A stretch of DNA of 64,000 nt, from positions 131,296 to 195,295 of the forward strand of contig JAFQRE010000017.1 of assembly GCA_017410245.1 (NCBI GenBank), in the 5' to 3' direction. The stretch's first letter is position 1. The number at the start of each line of letters is the position of its first letter. The notes under the pieces were generated by a model, which was not told the origin of the DNA, ran no database searches, and saw only the letters and a list, made by a program, of their open reading frames with translations. Positions 40,643 through 50,889 of this stretch are shown piece after piece. The DNA is from Bacteroidaceae bacterium. Its GTDB lineage: Bacteria > Bacteroidota > Bacteroidia > Bacteroidales > Barnesiellaceae_A. Both the position numbers and the translations under genes were made by a program.

Positions 40643-43390
40643 TTATTTTTTTACAAATTTCATGCTTTGATTGTTGTTACCATTGGCAATGTTGAGTATA
40701 TACATACCGGCGGGGAGGTCACTTACTTCTACGCAGTTGCCCTCGGCCTCGCGTACCATTGCTCCCGACAGATTGTACACTGTGAGCTTGCCTTGTGCGT
40801 TGGTGTAAACGTAGTTGGTGGCGGGGTTGGGATATACAGTATATTCAACCTTGTCGCTCATGGTGTTATCCACTCCTGTTACCTCAAAGTTGGTGTATAT
40901 AACGCAACTATTGGCGGGAACGGTGTGTGAGAAACTATTGGTGCTTACTTCCAATGTCTCGTCGGTGAGGAGGTTGGTCCATGTGCCGGTCTTGGGGAAC
41001 ATGATGGTGTAGTTGCCATCTTTCTCGGTGAGGTTGATAGCTGCCACAACGCTCTTGTTGCCATCGGCACTCACAAGAGTGACAAAGCGGCCATTGCTCC
41101 AATTGCTCTCGTTGAGTTGGTAGGTAAATGAAGCATCGTCGGCAAACAACTCTGAGTGGAAGTTGCGCAAGGTATTGAGTTGTGCATAGGCATAGCGCAG
41201 ACGATAGCGGTCTTCGTCCTCGAGATAGTTCCATACTACGGGCTTTTCGGCAGTGCGGTCGCCGTTGTAATTTATGCTATAGTCGTAGCCGAGTTCGCCA
41301 AACTGCCATATCATCTTAGGTCCGGGAATGGTGAGGAACTGAGCAACGTTGGCAATAGCTTGGTTCATGCGAGTTTTGTGGTCGGTCTTAACTTTCAAGT
41401 TGCCCCATTGAGTAGCCTTGTATGTGGTGCGCTCCTCATCGTGACTCTCCATGAAGCCTACGTAGGCATTCTTGGGCATACTGCTACCGTTGGCATATAT
41501 ACCGGCAACACCGCTACGCTCTTGGTGTCCCATAGCCGATTGACAGTAAGCATCGTTCATGTTGCGCCACACCATCATACCTTCTTGAGCCAATGCTTTC
41601 TCCTCATTCTCGGCACAGAAGTGCTCAAGAATTACACAAGCATCGGGGCGAACGGCCTTGATAGCATTGTTGTACTCCTTGAGAATGTTGATACGAGATT
41701 GGTCGTAGTTGCTTGCTGTGCTCTCGTTGCAATAGCGATTGGTAAAGCCTTTGGTCAAGTCGAAGCGGAAACCGTCAATCTTGTACTCTTCGAGAAGATA
41801 TACAAGGTTGCGTTTGATATACTCCTTCACCTCGGGAACTTCGTGGTTGAAGTCGTGGAATACACTATAGGGGTGGGGGGCATCTACGTTAAACCAAGGG
41901 TTGTTTGCGGCTGTTTTGTTGTTCTTCTCGTCCCACCACAACTTGCAGTAGGGGAAGTTTCCTGTAGCGTGGTTATATACCACATCAAGGAATACGGCTA
42001 TACCCAACTTGTGACACTCGTCGATAAACATGCGGTAGTCCTCATCGGTACCGTATGCCTTGTCGAGTGCAAAGAAGTAGGCGGGGTTGTAGCCCCAGCT
42101 GAGGTTGCCGTCAAACTCTTGTACGGGCATCAACTCAATGGCATTTACACCCAAACCTTGCAAGTAGGGCAGCTTGCCCATGGCATCTTTGAGCGATTTT
42201 TTCGATGTGAAGTCGCGGAGCAACAACTCATAGATGACAAGGTTGCTACGGTTTTCTACTTTAAAGTCGGTCACTTGCCATTGGTAGTCCGAGCCTGTGG
42301 TTTTGAATGCAGTTGCGGGCTGTTCCCAAGCCTTGGCGGGGAAATCGCGCAAGCCGGGATATATTGACTCGTCTATCCATTTGTCGTTCCAAGGGTCGAG
42401 TATCTTGGTAGAGTAGGGGTCGGCAAATCGTATGGCGTTGCCATTTTGGGGTACAACGTGGTACTGGAAGGCATACTCTTTGCCGGGCTCCAAGCCATCG
42501 ATGGTAATCCACCAGCACTTGTTGGCAAGGTCGCGTTTCATCATGTAGTCGTTGCTGATGTTCCAGTCGGTGTTATCACCTACCCAGAATACATATTTGC
42601 TGTAAGCACCATTCTTGTCACAGTCGAAGAGAACGAATGTAACAGTGTTCTCATCAATGATATTGATACCTTCTTTGGTTCCCTCGGGGCGTGATTCATT
42701 TACTACAGCACCGCAAACGGTGAGGGCAGCACTTGTATCGTGTTGCTCGGTAGCTGTAGCAGCTTGAGCATCGATTGTGTAGTCGCCCGTAGTGGCAAAA
42801 GTATAGTTCTGAGTCAATGTAGTAGCGTTGTCGGCTGTAAATGTATCGGTACCATTGGGGCCTGTGATAGTGAGGGTGATAGTGGCACTCTTGGTAGATT
42901 TTACAGTGATGGGCATTTGAGTTCCCTCCGATGCGATACCCGATGTGGGAAGTCCGCTTATCTCGGCATAGAGGGCGGCATCTTCGCAAGGTATCATGAT
43001 GTCGGGGCGTGTTTGCTTTGAGCCATCGGCGTTGCGCACTACTACACCAATAGTGTTAATCTCGATTGTAGCACCAAAATACTCACGTACAGTGGGGCTG
43101 AGAGTTATTGACCATGTTTTGTCGGCATCTTTGGTCATCTTATATTTGGGACTGTTGTCGCACCATTGTGCGGGACCGTTGTGCCATGTTTCGGTTGCAT
43201 CTACTACTCCTATGTGTACATACAATTCGTCTGTATCCGAAAAGATGTTATTGGTATCAATCCAAGTTATTTTACCCTCCTTGTCGGCATTAAGAGGGTT
43301 GGGTGTTGTCATATATGTTCCCGTTCCCTGTGCCCATGCCATCATTGCTGTGGCGATGGTTGCTATAAGAAGAAATAATCTCTTTTGCAT
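40643..43390 (-). CDS. secreted GH13 alpha-amylase with type IX secretion sorting domain
   Basis: A 915-residue enzyme for starch or maltodextrin hydrolysis outside the cell. Signal peptide MQKRLFLLIATIATAMMAWA; N-terminal beta domains including a probable starch-binding/early-set region (about 20-360); GH13 barrel with DVVYNHATG, GFRFDLTKGF (nucleophile Asp about 541), ILEHFC (acid/base Glu about 588) and MESHDEER (third Asp about 648). The C-terminal about 75 residues (YPNPATNYVYTNAQGKLTVYNL ... PAGMYILNI ... SMKFVKK) are a type A sorting domain for the type IX secretion system. It closes the operon behind susF; a hairpin separates them. In Bacteroides the equivalent SusG is instead a lipoprotein. 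Confidence 0.93.
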   Translation of the reverse strand: MQKRLFLLIATIATAMMAWAQGTGTYMTTPNPLNADKEGKITWIDTNNIFSDTDELYVHIGVVDATETWHNGPAQWCDNSPKYKMTKDADKTWSITLSPTVREYFGATIEINTIGVVVRNADGSKQTRPDIMIPCEDAALYAEISGLPTSGIASEGTQMPITVKSTKSATITLTITGPNGTDTFTADNATTLTQNYTFATTGDYTIDAQAATATEQHDTSAALTVCGAVVNESRPEGTKEGINIIDENTVTFVLFDCDKNGAYSKYVFWVGDNTDWNISNDYMMKRDLANKCWWITIDGLEPGKEYAFQYHVVPQNGNAIRFADPYSTKILDPWNDKWIDESIYPGLRDFPAKAWEQPATAFKTTGSDYQWQVTDFKVENRSNLVIYELLLRDFTSKKSLKDAMGKLPYLQGLGVNAIELMPVQEFDGNLSWGYNPAYFFALDKAYGTDEDYRMFIDECHKLGIAVFLDVVYNHATGNFPYCKLWWDEKNNKTAANNPWFNVDAPHPYSVFHDFNHEVPEVKEYIKRNLVYLLEEYKIDGFRFDLTKGFTNRYCNESTASNYDQSRINILKEYNNAIKAVRPDACVILEHFCAENEEKALAQEGMMVWRNMNDAYCQSAMGHQERSGVAGIYANGSSMPKNAYVGFMESHDEERTTYKATQWGNLKVKTDHKTRMNQAIANVAQFLTIPGPKMIWQFGELGYDYSINYNGDRTAEKPVVWNYLEDEDRYRLRYAYAQLNTLRNFHSELFADDASFTYQLNESNWSNGRFVTLVSADGNKSVVAAINLTEKDGNYTIMFPKTGTWTNLLTDETLEVSTNSFSHTVPANSCVIYTNFEVTGVDNTMSDKVEYTVYPNPATNYVYTNAQGKLTVYNLSGAMVREAEGNCVEVSDLPAGMYILNIANGNNNQSMKFVKK

Positions 43391-43422
43391 GTGATTGTTG
43401 TTATATGTCATTATTAAAATAA

Positions 43423-43459
43423 ACAAGGTGGCATACACCAATGGGTATGCCAGCCTTGT
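43423..43459 (-). terminator. attenuator-like hairpin between susF-like and amylase genes
   Basis: Stem ACAAGG-GGCATAC with GTATGCC-CCTTGT (43423-43459, one mismatch on each side), followed on the minus strand by TTATTTTAAT. May reduce amylase expression relative to the sus genes. Confidence 0.55.
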
Positions 43460-43479
43460 AGTTATTTACACACTCTTTA

Positions 43480-44940
43480 TTAGAGTTTTGTTACTGTGTA
43501 ATAGGGCTCTTGAGCGCAGAAGTAGAAACGTACCTCATAGTCGCCAGCTTCGGCAACAGAGATGTCAGCTCCATCGCGAGCAAGAGTACCATTACCGGCA
43601 CCTGCATCACCATAGTTGATAGGCCAATCTTCGTTGGCACGAATCTTGAACTTGGCATCAGCTTCCAATGTAACTGTAGCTACCAAGTAGTCGGCACCGG
43701 CCTCGGTAGAGAGGTTCATAGCTACGTCGGGAGCAGCCCAACCATTGAAGGTACCAACAAGACCCCAAGTGTTCACTGTGTTGAGAATGTTGAGTGTCAA
43801 GTTTGTTGCATCGAAAGCAACTTCGTAGCTGAATGCGCTGTATTGAGTGATGTTGCCTGCGCCACCGTCGGTAGAGAGGAGCATCGAGGGAGCCTCGGCT
43901 GCTGCTTCTTCACCGGCACCGTAGTTGATACCATTCCAGTCGGCTTGAGTAGAAATCTTCCAACCATTGGCACCTGCGCCGTTCAATACAATCCAACCTT
44001 GTGCGGGAGCACCGGCTACACTGTAAAGACGTTGGCCATCAACTTGGCTCCAACCGCTGAAGTCACCTACTACGAAGTACTCGATAACATCGGGAACTAC
44101 CTCTACAGTGTAAGTGTAAGACTCCATGTTGAGGGTAATCTTGTAGTTACCGGCACCGGGGAATTTCATGGCACCGGCAGCTGTAGCGTTGTCGGCGAGT
44201 GAGCCTTCGGTAGATGTGCTACCATCGGCCTCAGTGTTACCAAGAACTGTATCCCATGAACCGCTGTCGATAGCCGATTGAGGAGCTACCTTCCAGTATT
44301 TCTCACCATCAACTGTTACTGTGAGGGTGAAGATAGGATCTTCGTAAACATCTTTACCACTGTGGCTGAAGGGCATAGTAGCGGCAGCAGCGAAGTCCCA
44401 ACCGGGTACATCACCGATGAGGTAGTATGCACTCTCGATGGGAGTGGCAATGGGAGTAGCTGTAGCAGTAACTACATTTGAGTAGAGTTCGATGTTACGG
44501 CCTGAAGGGCTGCTGACAATACCTCTTACCGATGCATAGAAAGTATCGGGTTGAGGACGTTTGCCAAAGAGTGTTTGAATCTTGGCGTTGAGGTCGGCAG
44601 CTGCAATAGCAACGTTATCACCTGTAATAGTAGCAGGAATTGTTACTTTGCCTTGCATGTCGGCTGTAGCAGCCATGAAGAGTTCATACGCAACTGTTGA
44701 GCCGGCCTCCAACTCAGGAGTGGCGCTCAAGTCGATAGTAAATGCTGCAATTGAGTCGGCAGTATAAGAGTTGAGGTCGATAGGTTGAGCCAACTCATTG
44801 GCTGCGATTGTGATAACAGTCTCAGCGGGATCTACGGGGTCGTAGCTTACAGGAGGCAATGCGGGCTCTATCTCGGGAGTACATGCCGAGAATGCTACCA
44901 CTCCTGCCAACAATGTGCTGAAAATCGATATTTTTTTCAT
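43480..44940 (-). CDS. SusF-like starch-binding outer-membrane lipoprotein
   Basis: A 486-residue surface lipoprotein: MKKISIFSTLLAGVVAFSAC lipobox (Cys about 20), an N-terminal Ig-like SusE-type domain with PEIEPALPPVSYDPVDPAETV, then three CBM-like modules each opening with a strand-turn such as YYLIGDVPGWDFA, YFVVGDFSGWSQ and WGLVGTFNGWAAPD. Each carries aromatic residues as in SusE/SusF, which bind starch on the cell surface. Fourth gene of the operon; the C-terminal module ends with AQEPYYTVTKL. Same family as the gene before it, probably by duplication. Confidence 0.88.
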   Translation of the reverse strand: MKKISIFSTLLAGVVAFSACTPEIEPALPPVSYDPVDPAETVITIAANELAQPIDLNSYTADSIAAFTIDLSATPELEAGSTVAYELFMAATADMQGKVTIPATITGDNVAIAAADLNAKIQTLFGKRPQPDTFYASVRGIVSSPSGRNIELYSNVVTATATPIATPIESAYYLIGDVPGWDFAAAATMPFSHSGKDVYEDPIFTLTVTVDGEKYWKVAPQSAIDSGSWDTVLGNTEADGSTSTEGSLADNATAAGAMKFPGAGNYKITLNMESYTYTVEVVPDVIEYFVVGDFSGWSQVDGQRLYSVAGAPAQGWIVLNGAGANGWKISTQADWNGINYGAGEEAAAEAPSMLLSTDGGAGNITQYSAFSYEVAFDATNLTLNILNTVNTWGLVGTFNGWAAPDVAMNLSTEAGADYLVATVTLEADAKFKIRANEDWPINYGDAGAGNGTLARDGADISVAEAGDYEVRFYFCAQEPYYTVTKL

Positions 44941-44971
44941 TTTTATTCGATATTAATGGTTTTTGTTGAGA

Positions 44972-45006
44972 GAGGGGAGCGGGGCGGTTTCTGTCCCGCT
45001 CTCCTC
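44972..45006 (-). other. GC-rich hairpin between the susE-like and susF-like genes
   Basis: 12-bp stem (44972-44983 with 44995-45006, one G-U pair), no T-run. Likely an intra-operon stability or processing hairpin. Confidence 0.5.
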
Positions 45007-45025
45007 GTGATATTATCTCGGTCTG

Positions 45026-46195
45026 TTATTTCGCAAAGAAATAGTAGTTACCGTCGATATCGTTGAATACAACTTCGTAAGTACCGGCTTTGATTTGAAT
45101 GTTGTTGCCCGACTTAACTGTTGAGTAGGGGAATGAATCACCACCCCAGTTGTTATCCCAAGCAGAATTGGCGCGGAACTTACCTTCGTAGTCGGCATCG
45201 AATGTCATGGTAGCATACCAGAGGTGTTTCATGTTCATAGGAGTCATCATGATGGGAGCCTCACCCCAGTTGTCGAATGAGCCAACGAACTCCATCGAGG
45301 TGTACTCGTTGGGAGTAATATCGGCAGCCTCAAACTTACCTTCGAATTTCTCTGAGTTGGCAGTGAGTGTGTAGTAACCGCTCTCGGCAACAGTGATGTT
45401 GCCCGAACCACCGTCGTTGAATACGAGGTTGGTACCGTCCGAACCTACTTGGATATCCCAGCTACCGGGAACGAGAACGAGCTTGTAGCCCAAGCCTGCC
45501 TCGAAGTAGCCTGTGAATGTGAAGTCACCGGCACCTGTTACAGTGTTGTAGCTGAAGCCATCTACCAAGCTCATAGGAACAAGACCGGCAGCGGCACCAT
45601 CGGCGCTGTTTGACCAGCTGTTGAAGTCACCAACAAGCCAGTAGGGTTGAGGAAGTGCATCTACCAACAACATGTAGTAGGGTTGAATGCTCAATTTGAT
45701 AACGTTAGAGTAGCAATCCTTGATAGTGGGAACAGATTCGGTCACAGAGGGAGTTGCGTCAGAGAGGTGTGCGCGCAAACGAACGTAGATGTCCATAACA
45801 CCGGGGTTCTCGTTTACGTTGTCACCTTGCAACAATGTGATGGCTTTGTTCATATCCTTGGTGTTGATAGGATATGTTTGACGAGAACCTACCGACTCGA
45901 GTTCTACGAAAGTAGCCTCTTCGAAAGTCTCACCAAAGCTCACTTGAGCATAGTATTGTGTAGCGGCAGTGAAACCATAGTCGGGTTGCTCGCGTACATA
46001 GATAGTCTCCATAGTCTCGGCACCTTTAGCTTCGCTCAAGACGTATGTGTAGCCGGCATAGGCGGGAGTATTGATCTCAAATGAGAGTGTGCCTTCTGTT
46101 GCAGCCGGATTGATGGTGGTCATGGGGTGCTCTTGGCAACCTACAAGAAGTGCCAACCCCATTACGCCGGAGATAATATAATTTAACTTTTTCAT
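45026..46195 (-). CDS. SusE-like starch-binding outer-membrane lipoprotein
   Basis: A 389-residue lipoprotein (lipobox ALLVGC, Cys about 20) with an N-terminal SusE-type Ig domain (GTLSFEINTPAYAGYTYVL, DIYVRLRAHLSD, YSNVIKLSIQPYYMLL) and two glycan-binding modules starting PYWLVGDFNSWSNSADG and MEFVGSFDNWGEAPIMM. It should hold starch chains near the SusCD channel. Third gene of the operon, 25 nt behind susD. Confidence 0.88.
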   Translation of the reverse strand: MKKLNYIISGVMGLALLVGCQEHPMTTINPAATEGTLSFEINTPAYAGYTYVLSEAKGAETMETIYVREQPDYGFTAATQYYAQVSFGETFEEATFVELESVGSRQTYPINTKDMNKAITLLQGDNVNENPGVMDIYVRLRAHLSDATPSVTESVPTIKDCYSNVIKLSIQPYYMLLVDALPQPYWLVGDFNSWSNSADGAAAGLVPMSLVDGFSYNTVTGAGDFTFTGYFEAGLGYKLVLVPGSWDIQVGSDGTNLVFNDGGSGNITVAESGYYTLTANSEKFEGKFEAADITPNEYTSMEFVGSFDNWGEAPIMMTPMNMKHLWYATMTFDADYEGKFRANSAWDNNWGGDSFPYSTVKSGNNIQIKAGTYEVVFNDIDGNYYFFAK

Positions 46196-46220
46196 ATTAT
46201 TTCAGTTTTAAGGCAGTTTA

Positions 46221-47756
46221 TTAATAACCGTCGTTTTGTTCCAAATTGGGGTTAGCGTTCAAATCCGAAACGGGGAGGGGGAGAATGTTGTACTTGGCAT
46301 CGAATGAAGTACCGTTGGCAACACCTGCTTTCCAGTCCCAGTTGTAGTTTGTATTACCACCGAAGCTGTTGAAACGAACGAGATCGATACGACGACGACC
46401 CTCGAAGTAGAACTCACGGCACCACTCGTCGCGGAGAACATCGAGTGTGAGGTTGCTTACCTCTTGAGCGTTGGCACGTTGGCGCAATGCGTTGAATTTC
46501 TCGATAGCAGCTGCTGACTCGCCCAAGCGGAATTTAGCCTCGGCATAAGTCAAGTAAGCCTCTGCAGCGCGAAGGAAAGGAATGTCGGTCTCGGGAACCT
46601 TCACCTCTACGTCGTTGCTGGCAACGGGAAGACCTGTCTCTGAATCGAGGTTGTTCCATTTGGTTACACCCCAACCGCTTGTGAAAGCATTGGGATCGCT
46701 GATGGTGGGATCGTTAGATGTTTGGTAGAACAAAGCACGGTCATCGGCACCATTTTGGAATTTCTCAACGAGCGATTTACGAGCGCGGATACCACCCCAA
46801 CCATCGATTGTACCCCACTCGGGCATGCCTGCAGTGTGAGTAGAAGCAACAAGGAAGTAAGAACCAGAGTAAGTCTTGGTGTAGTTACCGTGTTGTGCGA
46901 TGGGAAGAATGATTTCTTGCATAGCATCGGCATTGGTGTCGTTGTTACCCATGAAGAGGGCAGCATAGTTGTCGGCCAATTTGTAGTTTGAGTTGATTAC
47001 TTTCTCGGCATAAGTAGCAGCATCGGCCCAGCGAGCAGTACCGGTGTAAACCTCGGCGTTGAGGTAGATACGAGAGAGAAGCAACCAAGCAGCAGCGCGG
47101 TCAACACGATAGTACATGCCGGCACCGGGTTGGCTCATGTCGTTTTGCATTTCGAGCAACTCTTGCTCAAGGAAAGCAAAGATATCGGCGCGAGTGCTTT
47201 GTTTGGGCGACTCACTCTCAACCTTGGTTACCAAAGGAACGTTGGCGTACATATCCATGAGGTAGTAGTAGTTGAGGGCGCGGATAAAGCGAGCCTCGGC
47301 ACGTTGCAATTTAGTCTCTTCGTTATCGATGTCGGCAGTCATCTCCAAGAAGTGGTTGCAGAGAGTAACACCGAAGTAGAGACGATAGTAAAGACCTTGT
47401 ACGAATACGTCGGTATCGGTCCAGCCTGTATAGTTGGCTTCGGTAACACCTTGGTCGCTAAACCAGCAGCAGAGAGCCTCATCACCGGCCAAGTTGTTGA
47501 GATACCACAATGTTCGGTAGAAACCCGATTGACCTTCGTCGATACCCATGGCATCGAGGTCACCACCACCGGCAGTACCGGTCATACCGGTCATACCCAT
47601 AGAGGCATAGATTTTGGTGAAAACGGCTTGTTGGTCGAACTCTTGCGACACTTGGGGGTTGATAGGTGTCACATTCAAGTCGTCCACGCAAGAGGTAAGT
47701 GAGAGAGCCAATGCCATCGCACTACCTACAATTATATTTTTGATATTAAGTTTCAT
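46221..47756 (-). CDS. SusD/RagB-family glycan-binding lipoprotein
   Basis: A 511-residue surface lipoprotein with signal MKLNIKNIIVGSAMALALSLTSC (Cys about 23). SusD hallmarks: QAVFTKIYASMGM near the N-terminus, helical TPR region (RAEARFIRALNYYYLMDMYANVPLV, RADIFAFLEQELLEMQNDM, AAAWLLLSRIYLNAEVYTG), and the C-terminal core (IPFLRAAEAYLTYAEAKFRLGES, LRDEWCREFYFEGRRRIDLVRF). It forms the lid of the SusC channel and binds the sugar; substrate starch/maltodextrin is inferred from the locus. Starts 26 nt after susC. Confidence 0.95.
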   Translation of the reverse strand: MKLNIKNIIVGSAMALALSLTSCVDDLNVTPINPQVSQEFDQQAVFTKIYASMGMTGMTGTAGGGDLDAMGIDEGQSGFYRTLWYLNNLAGDEALCCWFSDQGVTEANYTGWTDTDVFVQGLYYRLYFGVTLCNHFLEMTADIDNEETKLQRAEARFIRALNYYYLMDMYANVPLVTKVESESPKQSTRADIFAFLEQELLEMQNDMSQPGAGMYYRVDRAAAWLLLSRIYLNAEVYTGTARWADAATYAEKVINSNYKLADNYAALFMGNNDTNADAMQEIILPIAQHGNYTKTYSGSYFLVASTHTAGMPEWGTIDGWGGIRARKSLVEKFQNGADDRALFYQTSNDPTISDPNAFTSGWGVTKWNNLDSETGLPVASNDVEVKVPETDIPFLRAAEAYLTYAEAKFRLGESAAAIEKFNALRQRANAQEVSNLTLDVLRDEWCREFYFEGRRRIDLVRFNSFGGNTNYNWDWKAGVANGTSFDAKYNILPLPVSDLNANPNLEQNDGY

Positions 47757-47782
47757 GACTAATAATTTTGCGTAGTTTTAGA

Positions 47783-50737
47783 TTAGAAATCGAGAGTCAA
47801 ACCGATCAACGATACGAGAGGACGGGGATACATGTTGTTGTCGATACCACCATTTACCTCGGGGTCGATACCATTGTAGCCGGTAATCACGAAGGGATTT
47901 TGTACTGTTGCATATACACGACCGCTGAATACGCTACCCTTGAATGAGTAACCAAGAGTGATGTTGTCGCAGCGGAGGAATGATGCGTTTTGTACATAGT
48001 AGTCGCTTGCATAAGAGTCGTCAGTTCCGAAGAATTGAGTGTCAAGAGCCGACAAGGGACGGTTCGAGAAGAAACCGAGTGTCGAGTAGATGTCGAGGTT
48101 AGAGTTGCAAGCATCGTTGTTGTTATATACGTAGTTGCCGAGAGCAGCACGCAATGAGAAGCTGAAGTCCCAGTTCTTCCACATCAACTTAGATGTGAAG
48201 CCCATAGTAACGTCGGCTGCGGGGTTCTCATATACATATTTATCGGCACCTGTGATTTGACCATCGGCGTTGCGGTCAACGAAGCAACCTTGAATGGGTT
48301 TGCCTGTCTCGGGGTCATACACTTGCTCATATACATAGAATGAACCGGCGGGATAACCTACCTTGTGGATCTTGATGGGCGAACCTGTACCGGCCGAAGC
48401 ATAACCTGCCTCTACGTAGTAGTCGTCGCTTACACCATTAGAGAGTTTGGTAATCTCGTTTTGGTTGTATGTTACGTTGTAACCAACTTCCCAAGTCCAG
48501 TCTTTGGTTTGTACGGGAGTAGCCTCGATAGAGAACTCAACACCTTGGTTGCGGAGTGAACCTACGTTGCTCATCACAGCGGGACCGAAGTTAGTACCGG
48601 CCGATACGCTTGTCATGTTCAAGAGGTCTTTGGTGTCGCGCAAGTAATAGTCGATAGCACCACGGATACGGCCGTTCAAGAAACCGAAGTCAAGACCGGC
48701 GTTGTAGGTAGTAGTCTCCTCCCACTTGAGGTCGGGGTTGTATGCATCGGGACGAGCATAGGGATAGTAGATGTAGTTGCCATTCTCATCGATGCCGATG
48801 GGATAGAAGGCGTGGTCTTTACTTTGTGAGTAAACGGGGATATAGTCGTAGTAACCACCAATCTCTTGTTGACCGGTGATACCCCAACCCAAGCGGAGCT
48901 TGAGGTCGCTCAACCAATTAACGTCTTGCAAGAATGACTCTTCTTTGATCTTCCATGCGAGAGCAACTGAGGGGAAGAGACCCCAACGGTTGTCGCCAGA
49001 GAAGCGGCTGGTACCATCGTAACGTACTGTTGCAGTCAAGAGGTAACGGCTGAAGAGTTGATAGTTCAAACGACCGAAGAACGATACCAAGTAGTTCTCC
49101 ATTTTCCATAGATCGCCAGTGGGGTTGTCACCGTCCAAGTTGTTGTATGCGCTTTCGCCTTCGTTGTAGAAATGTTGCCACTCGTAACCGGCCATCACGT
49201 CAATGTTGTTTGCACCAAACTCCTTGGCATATTGCAAGTAGGCATTCAACATCTTGTTTGATTTGTACTTGGTTGTGTAACCGTTGCTACCTTTGTTCAA
49301 TGTGCTGGCAGCTTCGCGGGGCAAATAAGTGTTTTGAGTACCACCAGCAACGTCGATACCGATGTTGGCATGAACGCGCATGTCGGGGAAGAAGTGGAGC
49401 TTATAGTCGGCCTCGATGTTACCGATGAAGTCCCATGAAGTAGCCTCATCACGTTTTTGCTCGAGCAATGAAACGGGGTTGATAGGAGCTTGAGTGTTCC
49501 ATACGTTGCCGTTCATCCATTGCCAGTAGCCACCATTGGCAGCGATGTCGCTATTTACGGGTTGAGTGGGGTCGAAGGCAGCTGCACCACCAATGGCACC
49601 ACCGTCGGCATAACGGTTGTTTACCAACATACCCTTAGCGTTGATATTAAATTTCAAATAGTCTTCGAAGAATGTGGGAGCCAAGTTCACCGATGCAGTG
49701 AAACGCTCGAAGTTAGAAGTCTTAACGATACCGTTTTGGTTGGTGTAGCCAACAGAAACGCGGTAGGGCATCCAGCTGAGACCACCGGCGAGAGTCAAGT
49801 TTTGGTCGTGGCTGAGCGCATTGCGGTAGATAAGGCTTTGCCAGTCGGTGTTGGCAGTACCTAACAGGCCAAGAATGTCGCTGGCGTTCTCACGCTCGCC
49901 ATAGATGTCTTGAGCAAGAGCACGGAATTGGTCACCGGTCATCACCTCGCGCAAGCGAACGGGAGTACTTACCGATACGTTGCCGTTGTAAGAGAGACGG
50001 GGCTTAGAACCTTTGTCACCCTTCTTGGTAGTGATGATGATCACACCATTGGCAGCACGCGAACCGTAGATGGCAGTTGCCGAAGCGTCTTTGAGGACTG
50101 TGAAAGACTCGATGTCGTTGGGGTTGATTGTGCTTAAGGGGTTGGCAACACCTTGGATACCATTGTTGTCGAGGGCAAGACCGTCGATAACAACGAGGGG
50201 TGAGTTGCTAGCCGAGAGTGAAGAACCACCACGAATAGTGATAGTAGCACCAGCACCGGGAGTACCACCGTCCGAAACAACGTTTACACCGGCGATTTTA
50301 CCGGTAATCATGTCTTGAGCGTTGGTAACGAGACCCTTGTTCATGGCATCGGGCTCGATGGCTGTTACAGAACCGGTAGCATCGGCTTTCTTAACAACAC
50401 CATAACCAATCACCACAGCCTCTTCGAGAACGTGAGCATCTTCTTCAAGAGTGATCACGAGCGAAGGTGCAGCTGCAACTTCTTGGGGTTTGTAACCAAT
50501 GTAGCTAACCTTGATGGTAGCTCCTTGTTCGGCTTTCAATGAGAAGTTACCATCGATGTCGGTGGTAGTTCCCGTTGTCGTACCTACTAGCATAGCGTTT
50601 GCGCCAATGATAGGCTCGCCATACGCGTCTTTTACGTGTCCCGATACTACGATTTGCTGTGCAAATGCGGCGATAGAGAAGCAGAGCAGCATGGCTGCTG
50701 CGAGCACTCTGGGGACTTTTTTACTAACGTAATTCAT
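47783..50737 (-). CDS. SusC/RagA-family TonB-dependent transporter
   Basis: A 984-residue outer-membrane channel. Signal peptide (about 1-26, ending AFAQ), an N-terminal carboxypeptidase-D-like domain (VSGHVKDAYGEPIIGANAMLVG), TonB box region (LEEAVVIGYG), plug with DMITGKIAGVNVVSDGG, IRGGSSLSASNSPLVVIDG, FTVLKDASATAIYGSRAANGVIIITTKKG, and a 22-strand barrel ending YPRPLVSLIGLTLDF with terminal Phe. It imports maltooligosaccharides with the SusD lid, driven by TonB. First gene of the minus-strand operon; its promoter lies behind a LacI-type operator. Confidence 0.95.
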   Translation of the reverse strand: MNYVSKKVPRVLAAAMLLCFSIAAFAQQIVVSGHVKDAYGEPIIGANAMLVGTTTGTTTDIDGNFSLKAEQGATIKVSYIGYKPQEVAAAPSLVITLEEDAHVLEEAVVIGYGVVKKADATGSVTAIEPDAMNKGLVTNAQDMITGKIAGVNVVSDGGTPGAGATITIRGGSSLSASNSPLVVIDGLALDNNGIQGVANPLSTINPNDIESFTVLKDASATAIYGSRAANGVIIITTKKGDKGSKPRLSYNGNVSVSTPVRLREVMTGDQFRALAQDIYGERENASDILGLLGTANTDWQSLIYRNALSHDQNLTLAGGLSWMPYRVSVGYTNQNGIVKTSNFERFTASVNLAPTFFEDYLKFNINAKGMLVNNRYADGGAIGGAAAFDPTQPVNSDIAANGGYWQWMNGNVWNTQAPINPVSLLEQKRDEATSWDFIGNIEADYKLHFFPDMRVHANIGIDVAGGTQNTYLPREAASTLNKGSNGYTTKYKSNKMLNAYLQYAKEFGANNIDVMAGYEWQHFYNEGESAYNNLDGDNPTGDLWKMENYLVSFFGRLNYQLFSRYLLTATVRYDGTSRFSGDNRWGLFPSVALAWKIKEESFLQDVNWLSDLKLRLGWGITGQQEIGGYYDYIPVYSQSKDHAFYPIGIDENGNYIYYPYARPDAYNPDLKWEETTTYNAGLDFGFLNGRIRGAIDYYLRDTKDLLNMTSVSAGTNFGPAVMSNVGSLRNQGVEFSIEATPVQTKDWTWEVGYNVTYNQNEITKLSNGVSDDYYVEAGYASAGTGSPIKIHKVGYPAGSFYVYEQVYDPETGKPIQGCFVDRNADGQITGADKYVYENPAADVTMGFTSKLMWKNWDFSFSLRAALGNYVYNNNDACNSNLDIYSTLGFFSNRPLSALDTQFFGTDDSYASDYYVQNASFLRCDNITLGYSFKGSVFSGRVYATVQNPFVITGYNGIDPEVNGGIDNNMYPRPLVSLIGLTLDF

Positions 50738-50826
50738 GCAGATTAGATTAAAAAAGTTGTTAATATTTGGGTTTTTGTGTTAGTCATGATTATAAATGGC
50801 TACAATGAGCCATAATATTCCGATTG

Positions 50827-50834
50827 CAAATATA
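50827..50834 (-). promoter_or_regulatory. -7 box of the susC operon
   Basis: Minus-strand TATATTTG, about 90 nt before the susC ATG. The palindromic operator ends exactly 55 nt upstream. No TTTG -33 box is present at the usual distance, compatible with a promoter needing an activator. Confidence 0.6.
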
Positions 50835-50889
50835 AATTTATTTAGCATCTTGTCTTATTTATTTAAGTGAAAAAAAATAATTTAACATT

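Noticed and set aside
41156-42367. 403-residue open frame antisense to the GH13 amylase
   Set aside because: Sits wholly opposite catalytic motifs of a clear GH13 enzyme; no independent signals.
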